Positions 7,017 to 13,889 of a stretch of 17,067 bases of DNA are shown piece after piece. The notes beneath the pieces are model-generated. The model saw only the letters and a list, made by a program, of their open reading frames with translations. It was not told the DNA's origin and searched no databases. A program made the translations under genes and the position numbers. Each line of letters opens with the position of its first letter. Positions within the stretch are counted from its first letter, which is position 1. Location of the stretch: positions 1 to 17,067 of the forward strand of contig JAUYHV010000084.1 in the NCBI GenBank assembly GCA_030689845.1, given 5' to 3'. Origin of the DNA: Dehalococcoidia bacterium (GTDB lineage: Bacteria > Chloroflexota > Dehalococcoidia > JACQUA01).

Positions 7017-7023
7017 CCTCCTT
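7017..7023 (-). promoter_or_regulatory. Ribosome binding site that places the rsfS start
   Basis: AAGGAGG on the minus strand is a near-perfect anti-16S match, 11 nt before the CTG codon at 7005. It decides against the GTG at 6936, which has no such site in front of it. Confidence 0.7.
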
Positions 7024-7028
7024 GTTTA

Positions 7029-7037
7029 ATTATACCA
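7029..7037 (-). promoter_or_regulatory. Extended -10 promoter for rsfS
   Basis: The minus strand reads TGGTATAAT (7037 down to 7029). Transcription would start near 7022, leaving a leader of only 15-18 nt, made of the ribosome site and spacer. No good -35 is seen at the normal distance. Confidence 0.5.
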
Positions 7038-7194
7038 TATCCCCTGCCGTCCCATTGTTTAAACCTTGAAGGTAGTATCGCCGCCAACAAGGCTACAAAA
7101 TATTTACCGCAATTCCTGCCCCATCCTGATTAACTTGCCAAGCCACCATATCAGCTGACCGCCTACATGGATAACAGCAATCTCTAACCCCCGG

Positions 7195-7224
7195 TTGTTA
7201 TGGCTTCGAAAGGGGTGCTACAAT
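7195..7224 (+). promoter_or_regulatory. uvrA promoter
   Basis: TTGTTA (7195-7200), an 18-nt spacer ending in TGC, and TACAAT (7219-7224), the same layout as the thiL promoter. The predicted transcription start is near 7231, giving a leader of about 35 nt. No LexA/SOS-box palindrome of the Gram-positive CGAAC-N4-GTTCG form was found over or beside it. Confidence 0.6.
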
Positions 7225-7265
7225 ATACTTTTAACCGAAATTTATAAAGGATACCACCCCGCTTA

Positions 7266-10142
7266 ATGCCGCTCGATGCTATTGTAATAAAAGGCGCCCG
7301 GGAACACAATCTAAAGAACATAGACGTCACCATCCCCAGGGATAAACTTGTAGTAATCACCGGGGTTTCCGGCTCGGGAAAAAGTTCCCTGGCTTTCGAT
7401 ACGATATTTGCCGAGGGGCAGAGACGCTACGTGGAATCCCTGTCGGCTTACGCCAGGCAGTTCCTGGGCCAGATGGATAAACCGGATGTGGACTACATCG
7501 ACGGGCTGAGCCCCGCCATATCCATTGACCAGAAGGGTATCGGACGCAACCCCAGGTCCATCGTGGGCACCGTAACGGAAATTTACGACTATCTGCGCCT
7601 GTTGTTTGCCCGCGTGGGCCATCCCCACTGCCCCAGGTGCGGCAGGGAAATCGCCATGCAGACCGTCCAGCAGATTGTTGACGCTGTCGCCCGCCTTCCC
7701 GAAGGCAACCGTATTATGGTCCTGGCCCCGGTTATCAAGGACAGAAAAGGGGAACACCTGGCAGTATTCGAAGACCTGCGGAAGTCCGGCTACGTAAGAG
7801 TCAGGGTGGATGGGCGGATAACCGACCTGTCCGAGGATTTCCGCCTCGATAAAAACAGGAAACACTCTATCGAAGCGGTTGTGGACCGGCTGGTTATCGA
7901 GCGCTCATCCGATACAAGCAGAATTGCCGACTCCGTAGAAACAGCCCTGAAACTCGGGGCGGGTGTCGTGCTCATTTCCGTGGTGGAGGGGGAGGAATTA
8001 CTGTTCTCGGAGCACTTCGCCTGCGTCGAGTGCGGCATAAGCCTGGGAGAAATAGCCCCCAGGAACTTCAGTTTCAACAGCCCCCACGGGGCCTGCCCGG
8101 AGTGCACCGGACTCGGTATAAAAATGGAAATCGACCCGGACCTGGTTATTCCCGACAAGGAACTCAGCATGGCAGAAGGCGCAATCAGGTCGTGGGGCTG
8201 GAGCGCCTGGCACATGACTGAAATGGAAGAGGTTGCCCGGAAGTACCATTTCAATATCCGCGCCCCGGTAAAAAACCTTACTTCGGAACAGGTCAAAACA
8301 ATCCTGTATGGAGAGAATAACGACCCGGTCAAGCACCGTTACAGGAACCGTTTCGGCAAGATGAGGGAGTATTTTCACGGCTATGAAGGGGCTATTCCCA
8401 ACCTGGAGCGGCGTTACAGGGAAACGGAGTCCGCCCAGGTAAGATTGGAGATAGAACGCTACATGTCTTCAGCCCCCTGCCCTGCCTGCGGGGGCAAGCG
8501 GTTGAAACCCGAGTCTCTTTCTATGACCATAGATCAGACCAACATAATGGAGGTAACGTCCCTGCCCGTTGACCGGGTCCTGGACTGGCTCGACAGGATT
8601 TGGGGCACCGTTTCAACACCGTCGCTTCTATCGGAAAAGGAACGTCTTATCGCCAACCAGATACTTAAAGAAATCCGCACCCGGCTGTGGTTCCTTCGAG
8701 ACGTCGGCCTGGATTACCTCACCCTGGACAGACGGGCGGCTACCTTGAGCGGGGGCGAAGCTCAACGCATTCGCCTGGCCACCCAGATCGGAAGCGGGCT
8801 TATGGGAGTTTTATATATTTGCGACGAGCCGACTGTCGGGCTCCATCCCGTGGATGCCAGCCGCCTCATAGATACCTTGAAGCATCTGCGGGACCTCGGC
8901 AACACCGTCCTTGTGGTCGAACATGACGAGGCAACCATGCGCGCCGCCGATACGGTAATCGACATGGGACCGGGAGCGGGCGAAAACGGCGGATACCTGG
9001 TAGCGACCGGAACTCTGGATGATATCATGGAATGCCCGGAATCCGTCACGGGGCAGTACCTGAAAGGGACGAAACAAATACCGCTTCCCGACCACAGGAG
9101 AAATGGCAACGGGAAGGAGATGGTAATAAAAGGCGCCCGGGAAAACAACCTGAAAAATATTGATGTTTCCATACCGTTGGGTAAACTGGTATGCATATCG
9201 GGCGTTTCAGGAAGCGGTAAAAGTACCCTCCTCGACCAGATTCTTTATAAAAAGCTTGCCCACATCTTCTTCGGTTCCAGGGACCGCCCCGGGGACTGCG
9301 ACGGCCTTACCGGGCTGGAAAATATTGACAAGGTAGTAAACATCGACCAGTCGCCCATCGGGCGCACCCCGCGCAGTAATCCCGCGACATACACAGGGTT
9401 ATTCACCCCCGTTAGAGACCTTTTCGCCACTATCCCTGAGGCTAAAATGAGGGGTTACGGGCCCGGGCGTTTCTCGTTTAACGTAAAAGGGGGACGCTGT
9501 GAGGCCTGCCGCGGTGAAGGTTATATCGAGATTGAAATGCAGTTCCTGCCCGACGTTACCGTCCCCTGCGAAATCTGCAAAGGGAAACGTTACGACAGGG
9601 AAGCCCTGGAAATCTATTTCAAAGGAAAGAATATCGCAGATGTCCTCAGCATGACCGTTGAGGAAGCCCTGGACTTCTTTCAAAATTTCCCCCGGATAAA
9701 AAGTAAACTGAAGACGCTCCACGATGTCGGTTTAGGTTACATCCGGCTGGGGCAACCGGCTACCACTCTGTCAGGCGGTGAAGCCCAGAGGGTTAAACTG
9801 GCAACGGAACTTTCAAAGCGTTCTACTGGCAGGACCCTCTACCTCCTGGATGAGCCGACAACCGGACTCTCCTTTAATGACGTAGCCGCATTATTAAAGG
9901 TCCTCCATAAACTGGTTGATGCGGGCAACACGGTGATCGTCATTGAACACCACCTGGACGTTATAAAAAACGCAGACCATATCATAGACCTGGGACCGGG
10001 AGCAGGAGAGGCAGGAGGCTATGTCGTAGCCGCCGGGACACCCGAGGAAGTTTCGAACATCGAAACTTCATACACGGGCCAGTACCTGAAAAACATTCTC
10101 ACCAGGCACGAGGAATCCAAAAAAGTAGCCTCCAGGTATTAA
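7266..10142 (+). CDS. uvrA: Excinuclease ABC subunit A
   Basis: Damage-sensing ATPase of nucleotide excision repair; a UvrA dimer loads UvrB at lesions. The 958-residue protein is complete. It has two ABC ATPase modules: the first Walker A is GVSGSGKSS (33-41), the second GVSGSGKST (646-654), each with a late LSGGEAQR signature and a DEPT Walker B. Zinc-binding pairs are C253/C256 with C277/C280, and C745/C748 with C768/C771 (the DNA-contacting finger); C122/C125 form a further CxxC. The N-terminus (IVIKGAREHNLKNIDV) fits the ATG at 7266, although the AAAGGA ahead of it is 14 nt away, longer than usual. uvrB and uvrC, often adjacent in Firmicutes, are not beside it. Confidence 0.98.
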   Translation: MPLDAIVIKGAREHNLKNIDVTIPRDKLVVITGVSGSGKSSLAFDTIFAEGQRRYVESLSAYARQFLGQMDKPDVDYIDGLSPAISIDQKGIGRNPRSIVGTVTEIYDYLRLLFARVGHPHCPRCGREIAMQTVQQIVDAVARLPEGNRIMVLAPVIKDRKGEHLAVFEDLRKSGYVRVRVDGRITDLSEDFRLDKNRKHSIEAVVDRLVIERSSDTSRIADSVETALKLGAGVVLISVVEGEELLFSEHFACVECGISLGEIAPRNFSFNSPHGACPECTGLGIKMEIDPDLVIPDKELSMAEGAIRSWGWSAWHMTEMEEVARKYHFNIRAPVKNLTSEQVKTILYGENNDPVKHRYRNRFGKMREYFHGYEGAIPNLERRYRETESAQVRLEIERYMSSAPCPACGGKRLKPESLSMTIDQTNIMEVTSLPVDRVLDWLDRIWGTVSTPSLLSEKERLIANQILKEIRTRLWFLRDVGLDYLTLDRRAATLSGGEAQRIRLATQIGSGLMGVLYICDEPTVGLHPVDASRLIDTLKHLRDLGNTVLVVEHDEATMRAADTVIDMGPGAGENGGYLVATGTLDDIMECPESVTGQYLKGTKQIPLPDHRRNGNGKEMVIKGARENNLKNIDVSIPLGKLVCISGVSGSGKSTLLDQILYKKLAHIFFGSRDRPGDCDGLTGLENIDKVVNIDQSPIGRTPRSNPATYTGLFTPVRDLFATIPEAKMRGYGPGRFSFNVKGGRCEACRGEGYIEIEMQFLPDVTVPCEICKGKRYDREALEIYFKGKNIADVLSMTVEEALDFFQNFPRIKSKLKTLHDVGLGYIRLGQPATTLSGGEAQRVKLATELSKRSTGRTLYLLDEPTTGLSFNDVAALLKVLHKLVDAGNTVIVIEHHLDVIKNADHIIDLGPGAGEAGGYVVAAGTPEEVSNIETSYTGQYLKNILTRHEESKKVASRY

Positions 10143-10162
10143 TCTGCGGAAGCAGTCGTTAC

Positions 10163-10179
10163 GGGGGTAAAAAGCCCCC
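10163..10179 (+). terminator. Weak candidate terminator after uvrA
   Basis: GGGGG (10163-10167) and CCCCC (10175-10179) can pair around a 7-nt loop, about 20 nt after the uvrA stop. A T tract is lacking, so this may be only a pausing or processing hairpin. Confidence 0.3.
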
Positions 10180-10301
10180 TGGATATTCGCCGGCGGCAAA
10201 CATTCCCCTGCTGATAGTCCCCTTGAATTATCTACATGTGCTCAGGGCGACGAGGGTGCGGCAAATGAAGCGAAGTCTGCTCTGCATGTCTTCATGAGAT
10301 T

Positions 10302-10331
10302 GGTAGCACAGGCAGAGACGCCTGTGATACC
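10302..10331. repeat. REP-like hairpin
   Basis: GGTA (10302-10305), one mismatch, then CACAGGC (10307-10313), a 6-nt loop AGAGAC, GCCTGTG (10320-10326), one mismatch, and TACC (10328-10331). This compact, nearly perfect palindrome without a T tract looks like a dispersed extragenic repeat rather than a terminator. Confidence 0.5.
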
Positions 10332-10426
10332 CGGGTTTGAAAAAACAGTAGAGCCGTGACAGGCGATTGAAACCCACCCAGGAGGGTTGGCCTCCGTGCC
10401 CATCCACCCAGCAACTGTCTTTAAAT

Positions 10427-10570
10427 GAGGTATTAACCCGGATAAAGGTCTGTATAAAATATTCTCCTTTTTGTAAAAGGAGTGCCCGCGAAGCGGGGGA
10501 GGTATTAACCCGGATAAAGGTCTGTAGAAAATATTCTCCTTTTTGTAAAAGGAGTGCCCGCGAAGCGGGG
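10427..10570. repeat. Two tandem 72-bp REP/BIME-like units
   Basis: The units occupy 10427-10498 and 10499-10570 and differ at a single position (T versus G after the GGTCTGTA block). A third truncated start of the unit (GAGGTATTAA) follows at 10571-10580. Each unit contains two perfect hairpins: CTCCTTTT-TGT-AAAAGGAG and CCCGC-GAA-GCGGG. The near identity implies recent duplication. No repeat-associated transposase is in the window. Confidence 0.8.
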
Positions 10571-10587
10571 GAGGTATTAAATACCCC

Positions 10588-10610
10588 GTCCTTCCGGCAA
10601 CCGGAAGGAC
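10588..10610. repeat. Perfect 10-bp-stem hairpin
   Basis: GTCCTTCCGG (10588-10597), loop CAA, CCGGAAGGAC (10601-10610). It continues the palindrome cluster directly after the third GAGGTATTAA and has no T tract. Confidence 0.65.
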
Positions 10611-10611
10611 A

Positions 10612-10630
10612 CCCCTTTTTGAAAAAGGGG
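10612..10630. repeat. Perfect CCCCTTTTT/AAAAAGGGG palindrome
   Basis: Nine-base arms around a single G (10621), closing the palindrome cluster; GGATTAAA follows. It is similar in plan to the CTCCTTTT/AAAAGGAG arm of the 72-bp unit, so the two are probably variants of one dispersed family. On the minus strand it would not act as a terminator either. Confidence 0.6.
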
Positions 10631-10796
10631 GATTAAACATAGTTAAGAACGGTCATTGACAAGAAGATTTGTATTGCCTCCTTGCATACTTTATTTAACT
10701 GGCATAACGAGGCAGCGATATGGTAATCTTTATGGCGTCTGAACGGGAATAACAAAAGTATGGGGCATACATGTTACAGCGCTACAGGGTTATAAA

Positions 10797-12053
10797 TTGG
10801 CATTAGAGAGCCCGGAAATCGAAACTCGCACCCACGATGGTGAATCTTTTTATGGCTGGTTCCTCGTAGCCATCGGGACAGCCATAATTGTGATAGTGAA
10901 TGGTACTTTCTATTCCTTCGGGGTCTTTTTCAAACCCCTGCTAAGTGAGTTTGGCTGGACCCGGGCAGAACTCTCCGGCGCTGTTTCACTCCGGCTCATG
11001 GCAACAGGCCTTTTCGGGATCCTGGGAGGCGCTATCGCCGACAAGCTCGGAGCCAAATGGATAGTCGCTTTGGGAGTCGCTCTCCTGGGGCTCGGGTACT
11101 TTCTCACCTCAACCGTACAAAATCTCTGGGAAATGTATTTATACCTCGGTTTAATTAGCGGCATCGGCATGAGCGTGCCTTATCCGGCTATTACCTCGGT
11201 AGTATCCAGGTGGTTCACCAGGAAGCGCGGGCTTGCCACCGGCATTATTCTTTCCGGTTACGGGATAGGACAAATCCTGTTTCCTCCCCTTACCGCCTAC
11301 CTGTTACCGATATTCCTCTGGAGGAAAACATTTATTATCCTGGGGATGATAATATTATTCATCGCTGTGCCTGTCAGCCTTTTTCTCAAACCACCTTCTG
11401 CCCCTAAAAAATCTTCCGTTCCGGCAGGTTCAACGGGACCAACTCCTTTATCAAAAGGAGATGATATCCCCTGGACCATGAAAGAGGCTGTTCGAAGCCT
11501 TCCCCTGTGGAAAATATCCATGATTTACCTTCTTTTTTCCATAAGCCTCCAGACAGTGGTTGTTCACCTGGTACCCCATGCCACGGATATTGGTATCGAG
11601 CCCGTTTCGGCAGCTTTATTGCTGACCATTATCGGCGGCTGTAACGCCTTCGGACGAATTACCGGAGGCGGAATATCCGATATTATCGGGACCAAGCGGG
11701 CCTTAACCATTTCCATTATAGCGCCTGCGCTTATGTTACCGGCTTTTATGTTCATCAGTAACATTTACTGGCTTTATGTTGTCGCAGTCCTTTATGGACT
11801 GGGGTACGGGGGGCTTTCGGCAGCGGTGCCCAAGCTGGCTTCGGAGTATTACGGCCTGCGTTCCCTGGGTACCCTGTTGGGAATTATACAACTGGGTTTT
11901 GCCATCGGGGGCGCTATCGGCGCTCCCCTGACGGGTTACATTTTCGATGTAACCAACAGCTATTCGCCTGCCTTCTTTCTCGTCGCATTCCTGCTTGTTA
12001 TCTGTTTTTTCATCGCAACGAGCCTCCGTCCCCCTGAAAAGAGAAAATATTAA
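10797..12053 (+). CDS. MFS transporter, OFA/monocarboxylate-porter-like
   Basis: A 418-residue major facilitator with about twelve predicted membrane helices in two halves joined by a hydrophilic loop (around residues 201-225). The opening YGWFLVAIGT...FGVFFKPLL, a cytoplasmic loop GAIADKLGAK after helix 2, and SRWFTRKRGLATGI after helix 4 are the look of oxalate/formate antiporter (OFA) and monocarboxylate porter (MCT) relatives, so a small organic anion is the likely cargo; the direction is unknown. The start is TTG at 10797, which yields a short acidic N-terminal tail before helix 1; the AGGG before it is weak and no ATG lies closer to helix 1. The kinase gene follows after 9 nt, so transporter and sensor are one transcription unit. 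The central loop contains a REP-like hairpin in its coding sequence (11443-11460). Confidence 0.9.
   Translation: MALESPEIETRTHDGESFYGWFLVAIGTAIIVIVNGTFYSFGVFFKPLLSEFGWTRAELSGAVSLRLMATGLFGILGGAIADKLGAKWIVALGVALLGLGYFLTSTVQNLWEMYLYLGLISGIGMSVPYPAITSVVSRWFTRKRGLATGIILSGYGIGQILFPPLTAYLLPIFLWRKTFIILGMIILFIAVPVSLFLKPPSAPKKSSVPAGSTGPTPLSKGDDIPWTMKEAVRSLPLWKISMIYLLFSISLQTVVVHLVPHATDIGIEPVSAALLLTIIGGCNAFGRITGGGISDIIGTKRALTISIIAPALMLPAFMFISNIYWLYVVAVLYGLGYGGLSAAVPKLASEYYGLRSLGTLLGIIQLGFAIGGAIGAPLTGYIFDVTNSYSPAFFLVAFLLVICFFIATSLRPPEKRKY
11443..11460. repeat. Hairpin inside the transporter gene resembling the upstream repeats
   Basis: CTCCTTT (11443-11449), loop ATCA, AAAGGAG (11454-11460). It matches the CTCCTTTT/AAAAGGAG arm of the 72-bp units 900 bp upstream and lies in the codons of the hydrophilic central loop (TPLSKGDD), where an insertion would be tolerated. 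Confidence 0.4.
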
Positions 12054-12062
12054 AAGCTGAAA

Positions 12063-13130
12063 ATGATGGAACAACTATCACATCCCAGAATGCCGGAACC
12101 TGAAGATATTTTATCTCTTATCCAGAATGCTTTAGATCTTATTATCACGGTGGACCTGGATGGGACGATTAGCTACGTGAGCCCCGCCATAGAAAGGCTT
12201 CTCGGTTATACCCAGGAGGAATATATCGGCAGAAACTCTCGCACCGTTGTTCATCCCGACGATGTCTCCAAGGTAATGAAAGTAAGCAAGAGCACTAATC
12301 CTTCAACTGATATCAGGGTCCAGCACAAAAACGGCTCGTGGATTATATTCGAGGGGCTGGTTAAGAAGCGAATCAACAATTCCCGGATAGTGGGAGTCGT
12401 CATAAACGCCAGGGATATAACGGAGCGTAAGCGGGTGGATGAGGAGATCAGGGACTCACGACAACAACTGCGAAACCTCTCAGCCCACTTACAGGCAATG
12501 AGAGAAGAAGAAAGGAAACAGATTTCGATCGACCTTCATGATGAACTGGGACAGTCCCTGACTGCTTTAAAAATGGAATTATCATGGTTGGAGAAAAAAT
12601 TATCCGGAGACCAGCTTTTACTCAAAGAAAGGGTTATTTCTATGATAAAACTGGTGGATGACACGGTCAGGTCGATCCAGCGTATCTCAACCGAACTCAG
12701 ACCCGGCATCCTCGACGACCTGGGCCTCACCGAAGCCATTAAATGGCAGGCTTCGGAATTTACAAACCGCACAGGAATCAGGTGCACCGTTAGTCTAAGT
12801 AAAGAGGAATTCCCCCTGGATCAGGACAGAGCAACGGTAGTTTTCCGTATTTTTCAGGAGACCCTGACAAACGTAGCCAGGCATGCTTCAGCTACCAGGG
12901 TCGCTGTAGCTTTAAATGAAAAATATGGTAAATTATATATGAAGATAAAAGACAACGGAATCGGCATTAACCAGCGACAAATTTCCGGTTCCAAGTCCCT
13001 GGGTTTAATCGGTATCAGGGAAAGGGCATATTCTTTGGGCGGCTCGGTGAAAATAAGCGGGGTCTCGGGAAAAGGAACGACGGTGATTCTAACGATTCCC
13101 ATTGACGGGAATGATAAGACCCGTGATTAA
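12063..13130 (+). CDS. Soluble PAS-domain sensor histidine kinase, NarL/DegS type (HisKA_3)
   Basis: A 355-residue cytoplasmic sensor kinase with no membrane segment. A PAS domain covers about residues 12-125: DLIITVDLDGTISYVSPA opens it, and GVVINARDITERKR closes it in standard PAS-PAC form. A short coiled linker leads to the HisKA_3 dimerisation domain with the phospho-acceptor in DLHDELGQS (H159). The HATPase_c domain shows the N-box FQETLTNVARHAS (N270), DNGIGI, and GLIGIRERA. The start is ATG 12063, 9 nt after the transporter stop, or ATG 12066; both lack a strong ribosome site, implying coupling to transporter translation. Lacking a membrane domain, it probably senses an internal small molecule or redox state; no haem or Fe-S cysteine cluster is visible in the PAS domain. 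The partner is the overlapping response regulator. Confidence 0.93.
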   Translation: MMEQLSHPRMPEPEDILSLIQNALDLIITVDLDGTISYVSPAIERLLGYTQEEYIGRNSRTVVHPDDVSKVMKVSKSTNPSTDIRVQHKNGSWIIFEGLVKKRINNSRIVGVVINARDITERKRVDEEIRDSRQQLRNLSAHLQAMREEERKQISIDLHDELGQSLTALKMELSWLEKKLSGDQLLLKERVISMIKLVDDTVRSIQRISTELRPGILDDLGLTEAIKWQASEFTNRTGIRCTVSLSKEEFPLDQDRATVVFRIFQETLTNVARHASATRVAVALNEKYGKLYMKIKDNGIGINQRQISGSKSLGLIGIRERAYSLGGSVKISGVSGKGTTVILTIPIDGNDKTRD

Positions 13131-13752
13131 GATACTTGTTGCGGACGATCACCCAATTGTCCGCCAGGGACTAACAAAAATTCTGGCAGAGACGAATGAT
13201 ATAGTGGTCTCAGGAGAAGCCGGAGACGGGCAAACTACACTCCAGATGGTTTCATCTAATGATTACGACGTTGTATTGCTGGATATCTCCATGCCCGGTG
13301 GAGGAGGGCTTGAAATCCTCAACAAACTAAAGACCATTAAACCCCACCTGTCTGTACTGGTTTTAAGTATGCACCCGGAGGAACAATACGCTGTTCGCGC
13401 CCTGCAACTTGGAGCTTCGGGATACTTGACCAAAGGCAGCGCACCTGACGAGCTGATAGCGGCAATCAGGCGAGTTTCCGAAGGCAGAAAATATTTGAGC
13501 CCGGTCCTGGCAGAAAAGCTTGCTTTTGATATAGGCGTCCACCACCGCAGCGCTCCCCACGAGGCGCTTTCCAACCGGGAGTTTCAAATCATGTGCCTTA
13601 TCGCTTCTGGTAAAACGGTCAGAGACATTTCCAATGATCTGTGCCTGAGCGTAAAGACCGTAAGTACGTACCGGTCACGCGTGCTGCAAAAAATGGATAT
13701 CAGTAATAATGCCCTGCTTACCTCTTATGCTATAAGGAACAACCTTGTCTGA
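13111..13752 (+). CDS. NarL/LuxR-family response regulator
   Basis: A 213-residue two-domain DNA-binding regulator. The receiver has the acidic pair D12/D13 (VADDHP), phospho-acceptor D58 (LLDISMPG), switch serine S86 and lysine K108 (GYLTKGS). The C-terminal LuxR-type helix-turn-helix begins at ALSNREFQIMCLIASGK and contains the recognition helix SVKTVSTYRSRVLQKM. The frame is open from TTG 13102; ATG 13111 is chosen because the receiver fold begins just after it, and GTG 13123 is a third possibility. None has a strong ribosome site, and the gene overlaps the kinase by 20 nt. Once phosphorylated by the upstream PAS kinase it should activate nearby promoters; the palindrome right after its stop is a candidate site. 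Confidence 0.94.
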   Translation: MIRPVIKILVADDHPIVRQGLTKILAETNDIVVSGEAGDGQTTLQMVSSNDYDVVLLDISMPGGGGLEILNKLKTIKPHLSVLVLSMHPEEQYAVRALQLGASGYLTKGSAPDELIAAIRRVSEGRKYLSPVLAEKLAFDIGVHHRSAPHEALSNREFQIMCLIASGKTVRDISNDLCLSVKTVSTYRSRVLQKMDISNNALLTSYAIRNNLV

Positions 13753-13762
13753 TTATAGCCCC

Positions 13763-13779
13763 GTAGGACTTTTTCCTAC
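13763..13779. promoter_or_regulatory. Perfect palindrome, candidate operator for the response regulator
   Basis: GTAGGA (13763-13768), a 5-nt CTTTT centre, TCCTAC (13774-13779). It lies in the 137-nt gap between the regulator and the FAD oxidoreductase genes, upstream of a TTGACG at 13812-13817. NarL-type regulators bind short inverted repeats as dimers, which fits by family knowledge. A terminator is less likely because no T tract directly follows the stem. Confidence 0.4.
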
Positions 13780-13874
13780 AAAGAATGTGGAGGTTTACCT
13801 ATTTTTATTATTTGACGGCACTGGTAAAATGGGGGAAATGAATTATTTTTCAAGGGTAAATATTTTTTAAACAT

Positions 13875-13883
13875 AAAGGAGGT
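13875..13883 (+). promoter_or_regulatory. Strong ribosome binding site of the first FAD oxidoreductase
   Basis: AAAGGAGGT six bases before the ATG at 13890. It is the strongest plus-strand site in the window and suggests high expression of the oxidoreductases compared with the transporter, kinase and regulator, whose sites are weak. Confidence 0.8.
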
Positions 13884-13889
13884 AGCTTT

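Larger units (their letters stand above)
10143..10796. other. 654-bp gene-free region rich in hairpins between uvrA and the transporter gene
   Basis: No credible gene was found. From the left: a weak hairpin after uvrA; a 30-nt hairpin at 10302-10331; a small hairpin GGAGG-5 nt-CCTCC (10381-10395); two tandem 72-bp units (10427-10570); and two further perfect hairpins (10588-10610, 10612-10630). The last 160 bases before the transporter are simple and A+T-richer, and no convincing promoter pair was found there, although a TTGACA occurs at 10656-10661. Long open frames across this region on both strands arise only because the 72-bp unit is a multiple of three and has no stop codon. Confidence 0.6.

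Noticed and set aside
7311..9722. Several minus-strand frames of 94-184 codons
   Set aside because: Shadows of uvrA caused by its codon bias; no coding features of their own.
10427..10570. CRISPR array
   Set aside because: Only two adjacent copies without spacers between them, each with internal hairpins; not a repeat-spacer pattern, and no cas genes.
10367..10636. 89-residue plus-strand frame with a 24-residue internal repeat
   Set aside because: It is the in-frame reading of the 72-bp DNA repeat units and hairpins; no ribosome site and a TTG start inside a palindrome-rich spacer. The DNA, not the peptide, is repeated.
10242..10640. 132-residue minus-strand frame over the same region
   Set aside because: Also produced by the stop-free repeat; it crosses several perfect hairpins and has no recognisable domain.
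10656..10700. TTGACA-based promoter for the transporter gene
   Set aside because: The -35 is perfect but no -10 with usable spacing was found.
13763..13779. Rho-independent terminator after the response regulator
   Set aside because: The T's are in the loop, and the stem is followed by AAAGAATG rather than a T tract.
13812..13835. Sigma-70 promoter for the FAD oxidoreductases based on TTGACG
   Set aside because: No acceptable -10 lies 16-18 nt downstream, so it was not listed as a promoter, although an activator-dependent promoter remains possible.
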